DNA of 64,000 bases from the NCBI GenBank assembly GCA_004362315.1, contig SNWL01000008.1:310001-374000 (forward strand), read 5' to 3'. The position numbers and the translations under genes were made by a program. Positions 44,395 through 52,919 of the stretch are shown here, piece by piece. The stretch is from Mycobacterium sp. BK086 (GTDB taxonomy: Bacteria; Actinomycetota; Actinomycetes; Mycobacteriales; Mycobacteriaceae). The notes beneath the pieces were generated by a model. That model saw only the letters and a list, made by a program, of their open reading frames with translations. It had not been told where the DNA came from and ran no database searches. Within the stretch, counting starts at the first letter, position 1; every line of letters begins with the position of its first letter.

Positions 44395-45085
44395 GGTGGC
44401 CTCCTCCGGCCTCGCCGAGCCACAGATACCCGCGGCCCCAGACTGTTTGGATGCGGTGATGCTCGCCGAGCTTGGCGCGCAACCGCTTGACGTGCACGGT
44501 GACCGTCGACAGGTCACCGAAGTCCCAGTGCCACACCATCTGCAGTAGATCCTCGCGGGAGAACACGGTGTCGGGGTGGGTCAGGAAGAACACCAGGAGT
44601 TCGAATTCGCGGTTGGTCAGACCGACCGGCTGGCCCGCGACGTAGACGGAGCGCGCGGCGGTCGACACTTTCAGCTCACCCACCGCGTACTCCAGTGGCA
44701 GCGCCGCCGCCGGAGCTGGCGATCGCCGCAACACCGAACGCACCCGCAGCGCCAGCTCGCGCGGACTGAACGGTTTGGTGAGGTAATCGTCGGCGCCGGC
44801 TTCCAGACCGGCGATGCGGTCGTCCTCTTCGCCGAGTGCGGTCAGCAGGATCACCGGCACGCTGTAGTCGCCGCCCTGACGCAGAGTGCGGCAAAGGGAC
44901 AGACCGTCCGGTCCGGGCATCATCACGTCCAGCACCGCCAGGTCGATCCGTTCGGTACCCAGCACCCGTAGTGCCTCGGTGCCGTCGCCGGCAACGGTCA
45001 CCTCGAGGCCGTCGCGCTCCAGGTAGCGGCGCACGACGTCACGGACGACGGTGTCGTCGTCGGCGATCAGGACCCTGGGCGTCAT
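44381..45085 (-). CDS. OmpR-family response regulator
   Basis: 234-residue regulator: receiver domain with acidic pocket DDD (residues 9-11), phosphoacceptor D53 (AVLDVMMPGPDG), Thr and Lys switch residues (LLTALG, YLTKPF), then a winged-helix effector (LTNREFELLVFFLTHPDTVFSREDLLQMVWHWDFGDLSTVTVHVKRLRAKL). It precedes the kinase and is divergent from the glycosyltransferase cluster. Direct TGTCAT repeats in the 93-bp intergenic space are its likely target. Confidence 0.93.
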   Translation of the reverse strand: MTPRVLIADDDTVVRDVVRRYLERDGLEVTVAGDGTEALRVLGTERIDLAVLDVMMPGPDGLSLCRTLRQGGDYSVPVILLTALGEEDDRIAGLEAGADDYLTKPFSPRELALRVRSVLRRSPAPAAALPLEYAVGELKVSTAARSVYVAGQPVGLTNREFELLVFFLTHPDTVFSREDLLQMVWHWDFGDLSTVTVHVKRLRAKLGEHHRIQTVWGRGYLWLGEAGGGHHAPA

Positions 45086-45126
45086 AGCTCAACACCGTAA
45101 CCAACAGCGGCCGCCACCTGCGTCGA

Positions 45127-45172
45127 TGTCATTGTTTTGTCATCCACTCGGACGGACCCGCGCGGTTAGGTT
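45127..45172. promoter_or_regulatory. Candidate response-regulator site and leaderless promoter of the glycosyltransferase cluster
   Basis: TGTCAT occurs at 45127-45132 and again at 45138-45143, an 11-bp direct repeat typical of OmpR-family dimers. Further on, TAGGTT (45167-45172) fits the mycobacterial -10 consensus TANNNT and ends 6 nt before the glycosyltransferase ATG, implying a leaderless transcript. The region separates the two-component genes from the plus-strand cluster. Confidence 0.5.
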
Positions 45173-45178
45173 GGGTGC

Positions 45179-45835
45179 ATGCCCGAGTGTGCCGTCACCG
45201 TGGTGCTGCCCTGTCTGAACGAAGCGGATTCCCTGCCCGCTGTTCTCGCTGCGATACCGGCTGGATATCGCGCCCTCGTGGTCGACAACAACAGCACCGA
45301 CGGGACGGCCGAGGTTGCCCGACGCCACGGTGCCGATGTGGTCAGCGAAGCACGGCCGGGCTACGGCTCGGCTGTGCACGCCGGTGTGGTCGCCGCGCAG
45401 ACACCCGTCGTCGCGGTGCTCGACGGTGATGGTTCGCTGAACCCGGCCGATCTGCCGCGCCTGATAGGCGAATTGGAGCGTGGCGCCGACATGGTGACGG
45501 GTCGTCGCCGGCCGGCACGTGGCCTGAAGTGGCCCTGGCATGCGCGGCTGGGCACCGCCGCCGTGTGCTGGCGGTTGCGCAGCCGGCACGGTCTGGCGGT
45601 GCATGACATCGCACCGATGAGGGTGGCCAATCGTGCTGCGTTGCTGGCGCTCGGGGTTGCCGACCGCCGTTCGGGGTATCCGCTCGAATTACTGGTCCGA
45701 GCCGCGGCCGCAGGTTGGCGCGTGGTGGAGGTCGACGTCGATTACGGTCCGCGCACCGGCGGGAAGTCGAAGGTCAGCGGATCGGTGCGAGGAAGTCTCA
45801 CCGCTGCCGTCGACTTCTGGAAGGTCATCTCGTGA
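45179..45835 (+). CDS. Family 2 glycosyltransferase (Rv0539-like)
   Basis: 218-residue GT-A fold transferase similar to dolichyl-phosphate sugar synthases: VTVVLPCLNEADSLPAVLAAIP, LVVDNNSTDGTAEVARRHGA, metal-binding VAVLDGDGSLNPADLP, and YGPRTGGKSKVSGSVRG near the end. It lacks membrane helices. Translationally coupled to the DUF2064 protein. Probably transfers a sugar from a nucleotide donor to a lipid carrier or small acceptor; acceptor unknown. Confidence 0.88.
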   Translation: MPECAVTVVLPCLNEADSLPAVLAAIPAGYRALVVDNNSTDGTAEVARRHGADVVSEARPGYGSAVHAGVVAAQTPVVAVLDGDGSLNPADLPRLIGELERGADMVTGRRRPARGLKWPWHARLGTAAVCWRLRSRHGLAVHDIAPMRVANRAALLALGVADRRSGYPLELLVRAAAAGWRVVEVDVDYGPRTGGKSKVSGSVRGSLTAAVDFWKVIS

Positions 45836-46509
45836 CAGACAGTCCGGGCCGAATGCCGGTCACCGCGTTGGTGGTGGCCAAGGCGCCGGTGCCGGGACTG
45901 GCGAAGACCCGACTCGCGGCGACGCTCGGTGACCGCCGCGCCGCTGACATCGCCGCCGCGGCCTTGCTGGACACCCTCGACGCGGTGGCCGCTACGCCGG
46001 TCACGCATCGGGTGGTGGCGATGACCGGCGATCTCGCTCGGGCCTGCCGTGCCGGGGACATCCGTGACCGACTGAGCGCGTTCACTGTGATCGGCCAGCG
46101 CGGCGACGGCTTTGGCGACCGCCTGGCCAATGCCCACGCGGACGCCGCCGCGGCCACGTCGCACCAGCCTGTCCTGCAGATCGGGATGGACACCCCGCAG
46201 GTGAGCGCGGACCTGTTGACCGACTGTGCCCGCGAGTTGCTCGCTGTGCCAGCCCTACTCGGGATGGCTCGCGACGGCGGCTGGTGGGTGCTGGGGGTCG
46301 CTGACGCCGCGGCCGCTGAATGCCTGCGGAATGTCCCGATGTCACGGTCCGACACGGGCGCCGTAACGCTGGCCGCCCTCCGGCACACACAGATATCTGT
46401 GCACCTCGTCGAAGAGCTTCACGATGTCGACACCGTCGACGACATACCACCCGTCCGTGCGGCCTGCCGATCATCGAGCCGGTTCGCCCAAGTCACCCAA
46501 GGGGTTTGA
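45832..46509 (+). CDS. DUF2064/TIGR04282-type nucleotidyl- or glycosyltransferase-like protein (Rv0540-like)
   Basis: 225-residue protein: VTALVVAKAPVPGLAKTRLAATLGDRRAA, with the CofC-like KTRL motif, then DGFGDRLANAHADAA, LQIGMDTPQVSADLL and MARDGGWWVLGV. This is the TIGR04282 family, which commonly neighbours a GT2 gene. GTG 45832 overlaps the GT2 stop by 4 nt. It may make the activated donor used by the GT2 protein; that is inference. Confidence 0.85.
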   Translation: MTDSPGRMPVTALVVAKAPVPGLAKTRLAATLGDRRAADIAAAALLDTLDAVAATPVTHRVVAMTGDLARACRAGDIRDRLSAFTVIGQRGDGFGDRLANAHADAAAATSHQPVLQIGMDTPQVSADLLTDCARELLAVPALLGMARDGGWWVLGVADAAAAECLRNVPMSRSDTGAVTLAALRHTQISVHLVEELHDVDTVDDIPPVRAACRSSSRFAQVTQGV

Positions 46510-46510
46510 C

Positions 46511-47140
46511 ATGCTGGGACAGCTCTACGATCGGGCGTTGACAGGTGAGCGATGTTGGCTGCGCCATGACGACGGCGCTGTGCATCGCCTTCCGGTGCAC
46601 AGCTGGCTGGGCGGCCACGGCGCCGATACCAAGTTCGACGCCGCAGTGGTGGCGATGTGCGACGGGCCGACGATCGACTTGGGTTGCGGTCCAGGGCGTT
46701 TGGTGGCCAACCTGGTCCAGCGGGGGATTCCCGCACTGGGGGTCGACCAGTCGGCGACGGCGGTGCGGCTCGCGCGGCACAGCGGGGCCCCCGCCCTGTT
46801 GCGCGATGTCTTCGAGCCGCTGCCGGGCACCGGCCGTTGGCAGACTGTGCTTCTCGCCGACGGGAACGTCGGCCTGGCCGGCGACCCGCGCAGGATCCTG
46901 CAGCGGGCCGGTGAGTTGTTGCGGGCCGGTGGTCACTGCGTGGCGGAGTTCGATCCGGGCACGGTTGGTGTGCAAACCAGGTGGGTGCGGCTGGAATCGT
47001 CGCGCAGCGTCGGGCCGTGGTTCAGATGGGCGTCGGTGGGCGTCGACTGTGCGGCGGCACTGGCCGAAGAGGTCGGGTTGGCCGTGGCCGGGTTTCACTC
47101 GATCGGGCATCGGGTCGTGGCGACCCTCGCGCTGAGATGA
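46511..47140 (+). CDS. Class I SAM-dependent methyltransferase
   Basis: 209-residue methyltransferase with motif I TIDLGCGPGRLVANLVQRG, LGVDQSATAVRLAR, an acidic motif VLLADGNVGLAGDP and FRWASVGVDCAAALAEEVGLAVAG. It starts at ATG 46511 directly after the DUF2064 stop and its own stop overlaps the cytochrome b-Mo gene. Substrate is unknown, presumably the product of the two upstream transferases. Confidence 0.85.
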   Translation: MLGQLYDRALTGERCWLRHDDGAVHRLPVHSWLGGHGADTKFDAAVVAMCDGPTIDLGCGPGRLVANLVQRGIPALGVDQSATAVRLARHSGAPALLRDVFEPLPGTGRWQTVLLADGNVGLAGDPRRILQRAGELLRAGGHCVAEFDPGTVGVQTRWVRLESSRSVGPWFRWASVGVDCAAALAEEVGLAVAGFHSIGHRVVATLALR

Positions 47141-48267
47141 CGCCGCGGTCGGGGACGAACGGCCACGTGGGCTTGCGTGGCACCGCTGTGACGGCCCGGG
47201 TCGGCCTCGCCCTGGGCGTCGCGGTGACGATCTGCTTCGTCACGGGGCTGATCAGTCACTTCATCCAGCACCCTGCGCCGTGGTTCTTCTGGCCCACCCG
47301 GCCGGTGTGGCTGTACCGGGTGACGCAGGGGCTGCATGTGATCTCCGGAATCGCTGCGATCCCGCTTCTACTCGTCAAGCTGTGGTCGGTGTACCCCAAG
47401 CTGTTCGAACGCCCCATCATCGGCGGGCTGACCCGTCAGATCGAGCGGGCTTCGATCCTGGTTCTCGTGGGCTCCATGATCTTTCAGCTGTCCACCGGCC
47501 TGATGAACATTGCCCAGTGGTACGCGTTCAAATTCTTTTTCACCACCAGCCACTACGCGATGGCCTACGTGGCGGCCGGTGCCGTGCTCGTGCACATCGG
47601 TGTCAAACTCCCGGTGATCCGGCGGGCACTCGGCGAACCACTGGAGCCCATTCCGGCTGGTGTTGTCAACGAGGGACCGAGCCGGCGCGCCGTGCTGCAC
47701 GGTACCTGGATCGCCGTCGGGGTGGCGACGATCCTGACTGCGGGGCAGACGATTCCGTGGCTGCGCCGAGTCTCACTGCTGGCACCGCGGTCAGGGGACG
47801 GTCCCCAGGGTGTCCCGGTGAACCGCTCGGCGTTCGCTGCCGGTGTACTCGGCAGCGCACCCTCGCCCGACTACCGGCTGACCGTCACCAACGGCGACAC
47901 CGTGAAGACATTCAGCGTTCAGGAACTGGCAGCCCTGCCCCAAGTCACACACCAGCTGCCCATCGCCTGCGTCGAAGGCTGGAGCGCCAATGCCGAGTGG
48001 ACCGGAGTGGTCCTCGCGGACCTGATCAAAACAGTTGGGGCCGAACCGGACTCCGACGTCCGGATGATCTCGCTGGAACCACCCGGCCCCTATTCCCGCA
48101 CGGTGTTGCCGGCCCGCCACACCCGCGACGCGCAGACCTTGATCGCGCTCAAAGTCAACGGTCAGACCCTCGACCTCGACCATGGCTACCCGTGCCGACT
48201 GATCGCGCCGACGAGACCGGGTGTGCTGCAAACGAAGTGGCTGTCGCGTATCGAGGTTGTCGAATGA
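47137..48267 (+). CDS. Cytochrome b561-like/molybdopterin oxidoreductase fusion (MsrQ-MsrP-like)
   Basis: 376-residue protein. Residues 20-165 contain about four helices with His residues suited to b-type haem (H67, H139, H153). A twin-Arg helix follows (PSRRAVLHGTWIAVGVATILTAG). The C-terminal half is a sulfite-oxidase-fold molybdopterin domain with the Mo-ligand Cys C278 in PIACVEGWSANAEWTGVVLADLI. It joins in one chain the parts that are separate as MsrQ (haem membrane subunit) and MsrP (Mo enzyme). Likely an extracytoplasmic reductase or oxidase; substrate unknown. Coupled to the methyltransferase gene by 4 nt. Confidence 0.86.
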   Translation: MTPRSGTNGHVGLRGTAVTARVGLALGVAVTICFVTGLISHFIQHPAPWFFWPTRPVWLYRVTQGLHVISGIAAIPLLLVKLWSVYPKLFERPIIGGLTRQIERASILVLVGSMIFQLSTGLMNIAQWYAFKFFFTTSHYAMAYVAAGAVLVHIGVKLPVIRRALGEPLEPIPAGVVNEGPSRRAVLHGTWIAVGVATILTAGQTIPWLRRVSLLAPRSGDGPQGVPVNRSAFAAGVLGSAPSPDYRLTVTNGDTVKTFSVQELAALPQVTHQLPIACVEGWSANAEWTGVVLADLIKTVGAEPDSDVRMISLEPPGPYSRTVLPARHTRDAQTLIALKVNGQTLDLDHGYPCRLIAPTRPGVLQTKWLSRIEVVE

Positions 48268-48782
48268 CCGCCGTGCGGGTGTTCTTGATGATAATCGGGA
48301 TCGCCGTGGGCGCCTATGGTGTGATGTTGGTGATGGACAACACGACCGAGGTCATCATCCGCATCGTGACGTGGGCATTGATCGGTGTGCTGCTGCACGA
48401 TGCGGTGTTTGCACCCGTCTGCGTGGCGTTGGGGTTCGCGGGCCGTCGCGTCTTGCCGCACAAATGGTGGACACCGGTCCTGGTGGCCGCCTTGACCACG
48501 GTGGTGCTGGTACTGCTGGCCATCCCGGTATTCGACAAGCCGGGCCAGCACCTGGACAACCCGAGTGTGCTGGACCGAAATTATGAAGCCGGCTTCTGGA
48601 TAGCGCTGGGCGTGGTCTGGGGCGCTGCGCTGCTGTATCTGGTCGGTGACCGGGTGCTACCAGTTCGTCAGGATGAAGTGGTTGAGAGCCAGGGCGCCGA
48701 TCACGTTGAGGCTCAACCACCATCGTTGAGCCCGGACGGGAAGCAGGGCGCCGGCGGCAGTGAGCCAGACCTCGAACGGTAG
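48264..48782 (+). CDS. Four-helix membrane protein ending the glycosyltransferase cluster
   Basis: 172-residue protein from ATG 48264 with helices VFLMIIGIAVGAYGVMLVM, ITWALIGVLLHDAVFAPVCVALGF, WWTPVLVAALTTVVLVLLAIPVF and AGFWIALGVVWGAALLYLV. The last 42 codons (VVESQGADHVEAQ...) overlap the convergent membrane gene and are low-complexity. Coupled to the Mo-protein gene by 4 nt; a partner of that protein is possible. Family not recognised. Confidence 0.75.
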   Translation: MTAVRVFLMIIGIAVGAYGVMLVMDNTTEVIIRIVTWALIGVLLHDAVFAPVCVALGFAGRRVLPHKWWTPVLVAALTTVVLVLLAIPVFDKPGQHLDNPSVLDRNYEAGFWIALGVVWGAALLYLVGDRVLPVRQDEVVESQGADHVEAQPPSLSPDGKQGAGGSEPDLER

Positions 48783-50012
48783 CCAGATCCGTTCCGTTTC
48801 GGCCTTGGACAACATCGACAGATCGGCGAACACGATCGCGATCAGCGCGGCCAGGACGAGCAGGTGTAGTCCAGAGCGCCGTTTGATCGCCGCGATGTCG
48901 AACACCCGCCCGATGCCGGCGACGGTGCCCAGGCCGACCGCGCACACCACCGACGCGAAATTGGCCCAGCTCCAGTACTGGAATGGCCGGTTCAGGGCGA
49001 TGCCCTGCCAATAGCGCTGCTGCACAAGTGTGTAGCCGTCGAACCACCAGAATCCAGCGATGGCGAACACGCCGACCACGGCGAGCGCACCCAATGCCGC
49101 GGGAACCAACGTACGAACGGCATCGCGCCAGGACGCCGCGCAGATCAGGACCGCCAGCGCGGGAATGGCCATCAACGCCAGGCCGTAGTTGAGGAAGATC
49201 GCCCAACCCAGCACCAGCCCCGCCGCCACAGCCGCCGGCATCGGCCAGCGCACAGTTCGGCGAACGGCCAAGGCCAGCAAAGCAATACCCCACGCAGCGA
49301 CTCCGGCGAAGTAGCCATCAGCGGAGACCGCGATCCAGATCGCGGTCGGGGCCACCGCGACGAACGGCGCTACCAACCGGGCTGTTCCTTCGTCGCTGAG
49401 GGCTCGCACGGCCACCAGTACCGCAGCCGCGGCCGACGACCCGAACAGCAGGCACCACAGGCCGGCCCAGGCGCCGCCGCCCAGCCCGATCCGGTCCAGC
49501 CAGACGAACGTCAGGAGCGCGCCGGGAGGGTGGCCGGAGACGTGGGTGATCCACGAATTCGGCTGGAAATCAAGGATTCGGCTGGCAAACGTGCGCACGG
49601 CTTCGGGAATGTCGGTGATCGTCGGCACCTGATTCAGGTACTCGTGGCGGGCGGTGAGCCGCCCCGCGAAACCGCGCTGCCAGCCGTCGATCATCGCCAG
49701 CGCGAAGGCCCACGACAACGACGTCGCCCACACCGTCAGCGTCAGCGCCCGCCACGACAGGCGATTGGCGATCGACGCTCCCCACACCACGACGGCGGCG
49801 CCGATCAGGATCGCCGGAATCGTGCCCCAGCCGACGTGGGCGTTCCACCAGCCGAAGATGGGCGCGGTGTCGGCGAAGCTCTTGATCTGTTCGGGGGTGC
49901 TGTTGATCAGCGGAGTGACGATGCCGAGGTGAAGGTGCGGCACGACGAACGCCGCGACAACCAGGACAACTCCGACGGTTACCGCGATCGCTTCCTTGCG
50001 ACCGATGCTCAC
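48657..50012 (-). CDS. Polytopic membrane protein, possible GT-C glycosyltransferase (Rv0541c-like)
   Basis: 451-residue protein with about eleven or twelve helices. The first extracytoplasmic loop (NSTPEQIKSFADTAPIFGWWNAHVGWG) and a later loop WITHVSGHPPGALLTF resemble GT-C-fold enzymes that use lipid-linked sugars, but no clear DxD is placed. Matches Rv0541c in size and position upstream of menE. Its 3' end overlaps the convergent membrane gene by 126 nt. Function unproven. Confidence 0.8.
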   Translation of the reverse strand: MSIGRKEAIAVTVGVVLVVAAFVVPHLHLGIVTPLINSTPEQIKSFADTAPIFGWWNAHVGWGTIPAILIGAAVVVWGASIANRLSWRALTLTVWATSLSWAFALAMIDGWQRGFAGRLTARHEYLNQVPTITDIPEAVRTFASRILDFQPNSWITHVSGHPPGALLTFVWLDRIGLGGGAWAGLWCLLFGSSAAAAVLVAVRALSDEGTARLVAPFVAVAPTAIWIAVSADGYFAGVAAWGIALLALAVRRTVRWPMPAAVAAGLVLGWAIFLNYGLALMAIPALAVLICAASWRDAVRTLVPAALGALAVVGVFAIAGFWWFDGYTLVQQRYWQGIALNRPFQYWSWANFASVVCAVGLGTVAGIGRVFDIAAIKRRSGLHLLVLAALIAIVFADLSMLSKAETERIWLPFEVWLTAAGALLPVRAQRWWLSLNVIGALALNHFILTNW

Positions 50013-50112
50013 AACTCTCCAGCGTACGGGCGGTCAGCCGCATTCCGGTCGCGAGATCGGCACCAGGGCTGTGGAATCGCGAGATTCGCAGCCGTGAGGT
50101 CGATTTCGGCGC

Positions 50113-50514
50113 CTAGCAGCCCCAGGACGACCATTGATCGACGTCCACCGCGATCACCGGGCCATCCAGCGGAACATACTGATACTGAGGGTATTTCGCA
50201 CGCAGCAACTCGTAACCACGCTCGCAGGCCGATCCGTTGTGATGGATCGTGGCGATGCCGTCGGCCCGCACCCACCACAGCTGCGACCAGTCGTCGTCAT
50301 AGTGGTCGACAAGGATGCTCACCCGCGGGTTGGCCTCGATATTGGCCAGCCGCCGGAGGCGTTGGGTGGTCTTCGGCTTACCGTCCACCGCGGTGTAGAC
50401 GGATCCCTCGGCGACGGCGAAGACGATAGGCACCAAGTGCGGGGGGCCATCGGGAGTGACGGTGGCCAGCCTGGCGACCGTGGCGGTCGCGAAGCGGTCG
50501 GCCGCGGCGCTCAC
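50113..50514 (-). CDS. PPOX-class F420-dependent split-barrel protein (TIGR03668-like)
   Basis: 133-residue split-barrel protein from GTG 50514: [82 protein letters not shown]. This is characteristic of actinobacterial F420-binding PPOX-type proteins. It overlaps the stop of the upstream alpha/beta hydrolase by 4 nt. Possible reactions are biliverdin or F420 oxidoreduction; substrate unknown. Confidence 0.83.
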   Translation of the reverse strand: MSAAADRFATATVARLATVTPDGPPHLVPIVFAVAEGSVYTAVDGKPKTTQRLRRLANIEANPRVSILVDHYDDDWSQLWWVRADGIATIHHNGSACERGYELLRAKYPQYQYVPLDGPVIAVDVDQWSSWGC

Positions 50515-51380
50515 GCCTGGGTGGCGGGCTGTTCGATATCCGCGCCCACCGTGGTGGACATGAAGTCGTCGATCAGGTCGACCACGTCGCTGGGGCACTC
50601 GGCCTGCGGGAAGTGCCCGACACCGGGCAGGACCTCGAGTCGGACGTCGGGGCGCGCCTCGGCGGCGGCGTAGGCGTGCTCGACGGGGATGATGGCGTCC
50701 TGATCGCCCCAGATGACCATGACCGGCATCTCGGCGATGTGCAGTCGGTTCAACGCGCTGACGGCCTGCCCGCGGTAGTCGACCACCGCGCGCAGCGTGC
50801 GGATGAACGCCTGCCGGGTCTCGGCATCGGCGAAGGAGCTGTAGGCGCTCCAGATCTCCCCGCCGCGCGGCGACCGGATGCCCATCTTGCCGAACAGCGA
50901 GCGCACGCGTTCACCGGCGCTCAGCACCGGTGGGGGCGCGATGATCGGCATGATCAGCTCGGCTCCGGGTGCCGACAGCAGCCGCAGCGTCCAGCCGACG
51001 TCCGGGCCGAGGCCGCCGCTGTTCATCAGGATCAGTCGGCGGCAGTAGTCGGGGTGCTGGTAGATGAATTGCATCGCGATCCCGCCGCCCAGCGACTGTC
51101 CGACGACGGTGACCTGGGATATCCCGAGCTCGTCGAGGAAGTCGCGCAGTGACACCGCGAACGCGCCGAGTGAGTAGTCGCTGCGTGGTTTGGCCGAATT
51201 GCCGTGGCCGAGCAGGTCGGGTGCGATGACGCGGTACTTGCGGGCCAACGGCCGCAATACCCGCCGCCAGGTCTGCGAGCTACCGGCCATGCCGTGCAGC
51301 AGCAGGATCACGTCGCCCTGGCCTTCGTCCAGGTAGGCCACCCGGTTGCCGTGGAGGTCGAGATACTTCAGCTCGTCCAT
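50511..51380 (-). CDS. Alpha/beta hydrolase
   Basis: 289-residue hydrolase with oxyanion segment [13 protein letters not shown], nucleophile elbow [14 protein letters not shown] (Ser), acid in [14 protein letters not shown] (Asp) and catalytic His in [14 protein letters not shown]. Complete triad in the normal order. ATG 51380 is chosen at the domain start. It is coupled to the F420-type gene and follows menE by 40 nt. Substrate unknown. Confidence 0.88.
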   Translation of the reverse strand: MDELKYLDLHGNRVAYLDEGQGDVILLLHGMAGSSQTWRRVLRPLARKYRVIAPDLLGHGNSAKPRSDYSLGAFAVSLRDFLDELGISQVTVVGQSLGGGIAMQFIYQHPDYCRRLILMNSGGLGPDVGWTLRLLSAPGAELIMPIIAPPPVLSAGERVRSLFGKMGIRSPRGGEIWSAYSSFADAETRQAFIRTLRAVVDYRGQAVSALNRLHIAEMPVMVIWGDQDAIIPVEHAYAAAEARPDVRLEVLPGVGHFPQAECPSDVVDLIDDFMSTTVGADIEQPATQA

Positions 51381-51420
51381 TACTGTCCTGTCCCCTCTAT
51401 GCGGCGGTGCAAACCATTGT

Positions 51421-52566
51421 TCACCAGCCGTAGCCGCCGGGTAGGTCACCGCCGTTGGCGAATCGCTCGCGTAGCGCGCGGCGATCCAGTTTGCCGATGC
51501 CGCGCCGCGGCAGCTCATCGACAATGTGCAGTTCGCGGGGGGCGGCCGTCGGGTCGAGCGACTCGCCGAGGTAGTCCCTGATGTGGTCGAGCGTCGGCTC
51601 GAGCGCGCCGGTGACAAGCACCACAGCGGCCGCAACACGCTCGCCGAGACGGTCGTCCTCGATGCCGAACACCGCGCAGTCGGCGATGGCCGGATGCCGG
51701 GACAGGACGGCTTCGACCGGCGTAGGCATCACAGTCAACCCGCCGGTGCTGATCGCTTCGTCGACCCGCCCGAGAACCCGCAGCGCGCCGTGCTCGTCGA
51801 GGGTGCCGAGATCGTCGGTGCGGAACCAACCGGGTTCGTCGAAGGGGTCAGGGTCCGGCCGGTTGCGGTAACCCAGCGCGAGGGTCGGTCCGCCGATGAC
51901 GATGCGTCCTTCGCCGGGCTGGGCGCCGTCGTCGAGCCGGATCGTCACCCCGTCCAGCGGCACCCCGTCGTAGACGCAGCCGCCTGCGGTCTCGCTGGAG
52001 CCATACGTGCGGACCACCGCGATCCCCGCGGCCGCCGCGCCGTCCAGCACCGGCCGGGGGGCGGGACCACCGCCGAGCAGCACCGCGTCGAGTTCCGCCA
52101 GAGCCGCGGTGGCCTCGGGGTCGAGCAGTGCCTTCGCGAGCTGGGTGGCGACCAGCGAGGTGTAGCGGCGCCCGGAGCCGAGTTGTGCGATGGCTGTAGG
52201 CAATTCGGTGGGATCGAAGCCAGCGGACACGTCCAGCTCGACCGGCACGGTGCCGGCCTGCAGGCTGCGTACCAGAACCTGGATGCCGGCGATGTGGTGG
52301 CTCGGCAGTGCGAGCAGCCAGGTGCCGGGGCCACCGAGGCGGTCGTGAGTGGCCGACGCGCTCGCGACCAGTGCCGCGGGGGTGAGCATCGCGCCCTTGG
52401 GGGTTCCGGTCGTGCCCGACGTCGACACCACGAGTGCGACGTCGTCGGCGATCTCCTCACCGACCCGCAAAGACGTTGTCAGCAACTCGCTTTCACGCAA
52501 GTCGCCGGCCGGGATGGGAACCAGAGGTGCGTCACGTCCGTCGAGGACGCCATCCAAGGCAGCCAT
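51421..52566 (-). CDS. menE: O-succinylbenzoate-CoA ligase
   Basis: 381-residue (from ATG 52566) adenylate-forming enzyme activating o-succinylbenzoate for menaquinone synthesis. P-loop STSGTTGTPKGAML, YGSSETAGGCVYDG, GWFRTDDLG, hinge GRVDEAISTGG and the C-terminal catalytic Lys in GIGKLDRRAL are present. The frame continues upstream as TTLRALAIPPGPSAQSV, which looks coding, but the expected start at 52620 reads ATA instead of ATG, overlapping the DUF3349 TAA stop. The true start is therefore uncertain. Position matches Rv0542c. Confidence 0.92.
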   Translation of the reverse strand: MAALDGVLDGRDAPLVPIPAGDLRESELLTTSLRVGEEIADDVALVVSTSGTTGTPKGAMLTPAALVASASATHDRLGGPGTWLLALPSHHIAGIQVLVRSLQAGTVPVELDVSAGFDPTELPTAIAQLGSGRRYTSLVATQLAKALLDPEATAALAELDAVLLGGGPAPRPVLDGAAAAGIAVVRTYGSSETAGGCVYDGVPLDGVTIRLDDGAQPGEGRIVIGGPTLALGYRNRPDPDPFDEPGWFRTDDLGTLDEHGALRVLGRVDEAISTGGLTVMPTPVEAVLSRHPAIADCAVFGIEDDRLGERVAAAVVLVTGALEPTLDHIRDYLGESLDPTAAPRELHIVDELPRRGIGKLDRRALRERFANGGDLPGGYGW

Positions 52567-52616
52567 GACTGACTGCGCCGACGGGCCGGGCGGGATGGCG
52601 AGCGCTCGCAGAGTGG

Positions 52617-52919
52617 TTATTCGACGTCCTCACTGTCTCGTGGATCATCAAGCGGCCAGCCGAAAGCCGCGAGCTTGTCGTGAACCCGGTCGATGTCGTC
52701 TGGGGTAGGCAACGCATCGGTGATCTCGGTGATCAGTACCCCGATGTCGATGTGGTCGAACGCGCCGCGGTCGAGAAGCGCGGTGGCGACGGCGATGACC
52801 TCTTCGTCGCTCAAACGTCTGCGGAGCAGCGCCAGCAGCGGCACCTGGTCGGGATGCGGAACCCCGTCCGGGTAGCCGGCCTTGATCCAGGCCACGATCT
52901 TGGTGAGGAATTTGGTCAC
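52617..52919 (-). CDS. DUF3349 protein (Rv0543c-like)
   Basis: 100-residue helical protein from GTG 52919: FLTKIVAWIKAGYPDGVPHPDQVPLLALLRRRLSDEEVIAVATAL, ending in FGWPLDD. It is the DUF3349 family, known from structures to be a small helical bundle of unknown function. A paralogue lies at 54723-55031 on the other strand. It is upstream of menE and nearly overlaps it. Confidence 0.88.
   Translation of the reverse strand: MTKFLTKIVAWIKAGYPDGVPHPDQVPLLALLRRRLSDEEVIAVATALLDRGAFDHIDIGVLITEITDALPTPDDIDRVHDKLAAFGWPLDDPRDSEDVE

Noticed and set aside
47280-48263. Long upstream extension of the membrane protein at 48264
   Set aside because: Lies out of frame inside the cytochrome b-Mo gene and lacks coding character.
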